7,455 nt of DNA, taken from the NCBI GenBank assembly GCA_029262715.1, contig JAJCYX010000408.1, positions 1-7,455 on the forward strand, written 5' to 3'. Each line of letters begins with the position of its first letter. Position 1 is the stretch's first letter. Positions 6,404 through 7,455 of the stretch are shown here, one piece after another. The stretch is from Chloroflexota bacterium (GTDB lineage Bacteria; Chloroflexota; Dehalococcoidia; Lucifugimonadales; Lucifugimonadaceae). Under the pieces are notes generated by a model. That model searched no databases. It was given only the letters and a program-made list of their open reading frames with translations, and had not been told where the DNA came from. A program made the translations under genes and the position numbers.

Positions 6404-6599
6404 CTATTGAACGTTGGCGGTCATCTTTTTCGAACTTGTTGTCGGCTTCCTTGACATCGTCACCGTGAGCACACCGTCCACATATGTGGACTCGGCTTTG
6501 TCACCCTCGACAACCTCGGGAAGCCGGATACTCCTGTACCCAATAGGAATACTCGAACTCCATCGACACAGGTGGACTACCTGTAAGTACATAGTCGTC
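6404..6599 (-). pseudogene. Hsp20/alpha-crystallin small heat-shock protein, decayed C-terminal remnant
   Basis: On the minus strand, bases 6538 to 6404 encode YRSIRLPEVVEGDK, then AESTYVDGVLTVTMSRKP and a tail ending TANVQ. This fits the end of the alpha-crystallin domain, where R-S-I-R-L-P-E and the A-x-x-x-x-G-V-L-T-V motif are diagnostic. Upstream in this frame the sequence loses similarity. In the neighbouring frame (about 6599-6539) it reads DDYVLTG and then MEFEYSYW, which would join YRSIRLPE if one base were removed from the CCC at 6539-6541, giving a family-like EYSYWYRSIRLPE. The preceding alpha-crystallin strands and N-terminal arm (roughly 80-90 residues) are not found in any minus-strand frame up to 6830, and no proper start is present. 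A TTG-started frame to 6634 exists but has no Shine-Dalgarno. Intact relatives are cytosolic holdase chaperones. The remnant probably makes no functional protein; an assembly error at the frameshift would not explain the missing N-terminus. Confidence 0.65.
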
Positions 6600-6831
6600 A
6601 ATTCCGCGTGGTCGAGGCGTGAAGACCGAAGCAACGGCGTGATGTCTGCATGAGCGATGCGGCAACTGCATCAGAACCTAACAAATACAAAACACAAGCT
6701 CAATCTGCCGTTAAGATAGTGCGCCGGACCAGATGCTTGTTCAGTACAGATGTATTTCGGCAAGAACGGTCTGAGCTAGCAGTTCACCAAATTCATTCGC
6801 CTACCGAGAACCCGGAACAACCGATACCCAC
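6600..6831. other. Intergenic region ahead of the enolase-superfamily gene, no gene supported
   Basis: Bases 6660-6800 look visibly more A/T-rich than the flanking genes, as expected for a promoter region, but no -35/-10 pair with acceptable spacing stands out. A 61-codon plus-strand frame (6650-6835) overlaps the next gene by ATGA, yet it lacks a ribosome binding site, uses many A/T-ending codons unlike its neighbours and has no recognisable motif. The missing N-terminal half of the hsp20 gene is not recognisable here. Confidence 0.45.
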
Positions 6832-7455
6832 ATGAAGACAACAGCATTTCGCACGCTCGCCCTTGGAACGCCATGGCGCAATCTCAGCTACATCATCATC
6901 GAGACCGACGAGGGAATAACAGGCATTGGCGAGGCGCGTGTCCTTGGCAAGACGCACACCGTTGCTGAGTACCTGAAAGACGTTGAGCGTCACTTCATTG
7001 GGCACGATCCGTTCGACATCGAGGCGCTTTACAGGCGTATGACGCTTCTCGATTTCGGCAAGCCCGGCGAAGTCGTCTACACGGGTCTTGCGATGGTCGA
7101 GCTGGCATTCTGGGACATCATTGGCAAGGCCACCGGGCAGCCGGTCTTCAAGCTGCTTGGCGGGCAGGTGAAGGACCGCGTGCCGGCGTACGCAAATGGC
7201 TGGTACACGGTGGAGCGGAAACCTGAACAGTTCGCTGCGGCAGCTGAGAAGGTGATGGCTCGTGGCTATCGAGCCATGAAGTTCGATCCGTTTGGCAACG
7301 GCGATTTCGAGCTGGAGCGCGACGAGTTTTATACGTCGTTAGACCTGATCGAAGCGGTTTCCGCCGTGACCGGTACTCGTGCGCAGATGATGATCGAGAT
7401 GCACGGCAGGTTCGCTCCGCACCAGGCTCGTGAGATCGCCCGGCATATAGAGCGT
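6832..7455 (+). CDS. Enolase superfamily protein, mandelate racemase/galactonate dehydratase-like (3' end outside window)
   Basis: The first 208 residues of a protein that should be about 360-400 residues long. Residues 1-115 are the capping domain, with TDEGITGIGEA (25-35), AMVELAFWDIIGKATGQP (87-104) and LLGG (108-111). The barrel then begins, with K150-F-D-P-F on strand two and E189-M-H191-G-R on strand three. E189 sits where the first Mg2+ ligand lies (Asp in D-galactonate dehydratase), and H191 corresponds to that family's catalytic His in D-x-H-G-R. Such enzymes abstract the proton next to a carboxylate, then dehydrate or epimerise a sugar acid or related acid. The later metal ligands and catalytic residues lie past the window, so the reaction cannot be assigned. 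ATG 6832 is the only possible start, as the frame is closed by TGA at 6772-6774 with no other ATG, GTG or TTG between. The ribosome binding site is poor (CCGGAA, 6813-6818). It may be monocistronic or first of a catabolic operon. Confidence 0.93.
   Translation, partial: MKTTAFRTLALGTPWRNLSYIIIETDEGITGIGEARVLGKTHTVAEYLKDVERHFIGHDPFDIEALYRRMTLLDFGKPGEVVYTGLAMVELAFWDIIGKATGQPVFKLLGGQVKDRVPAYANGWYTVERKPEQFAAAAEKVMARGYRAMKFDPFGNGDFELERDEFYTSLDLIEAVSAVTGTRAQMMIEMHGRFAPHQAREIARHIER

Noticed and set aside
6414..6653. 79-residue plus-strand frame across the hsp20 remnant
   Set aside because: It is the mirror of the Hsp20-like coding stretch on the minus strand, which has recognisable family motifs; this frame has none.
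6650..6835. 61-residue frame whose stop overlaps the enolase-superfamily ATG by 4 bp
   Set aside because: The ATGA overlap is suggestive of coupling, but there is no Shine-Dalgarno, many codons end in A or T unlike the flanking genes, and no motif is seen; chance overlap is likelier.

Overview
The window is bacterial chromosomal DNA with dense, moderately GC-rich genes. It has four complete protein genes, one gene cut by the right edge, and one decayed gene. No IS element, CRISPR array, tRNA, rRNA or phage gene is visible. The taxon cannot be fixed from sequence alone. A mandelate racemase-type enolase-superfamily gene, an unassigned ThDP enzyme, a double-domain universal stress protein and a LonB-like protease together would fit Chloroflexota (Dehalococcoidia/SAR202-like), where enolase-superfamily paralogues are known to be numerous. 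That is only a suggestion.

Layout: 1-331 is mostly non-coding leader. 332-1972 (+) encodes a thiamin-diphosphate enzyme of the acetolactate synthase/oxalyl-CoA decarboxylase superfamily, substrate unknown. A near-ideal two-way terminator (1999-2031) separates it from a convergent gene, 2052-3110 (-), for a tandem universal stress protein with a glycine-rich insert. About 265 bp further on, divergently oriented, 3376-5805 (+) encodes a LonB/YcbZ-like ATP-dependent serine protease with an intact Ser-Lys dyad. Its stop overlaps by 4 bp (ATGA) the start of a GNAT acetyltransferase (5802-6308, +), so these two look like one translationally coupled operon.

From 6309 to 6831 there is no intact gene. 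The minus strand here carries the C-terminal part of an Hsp20/alpha-crystallin small heat-shock protein without its N-terminal half and with an apparent frameshift. A hairpin plus T-tract that would terminate its transcription is still in place at 6303-6339. At 6832 an enolase-superfamily dehydratase/racemase gene begins and runs off the window.

The central block (stress protein, Lon-like protease, acetyltransferase, Hsp20 remnant) reads as a stress and protein-quality-control neighbourhood, flanked on each side by a catabolic-type enzyme. I do not see a clearly new multi-gene system. The points most worth checking are the protease-acetyltransferase coupling, the non-canonical Walker B of the protease, the hsp20 remnant, and the unassigned substrates of the two metabolic enzymes.
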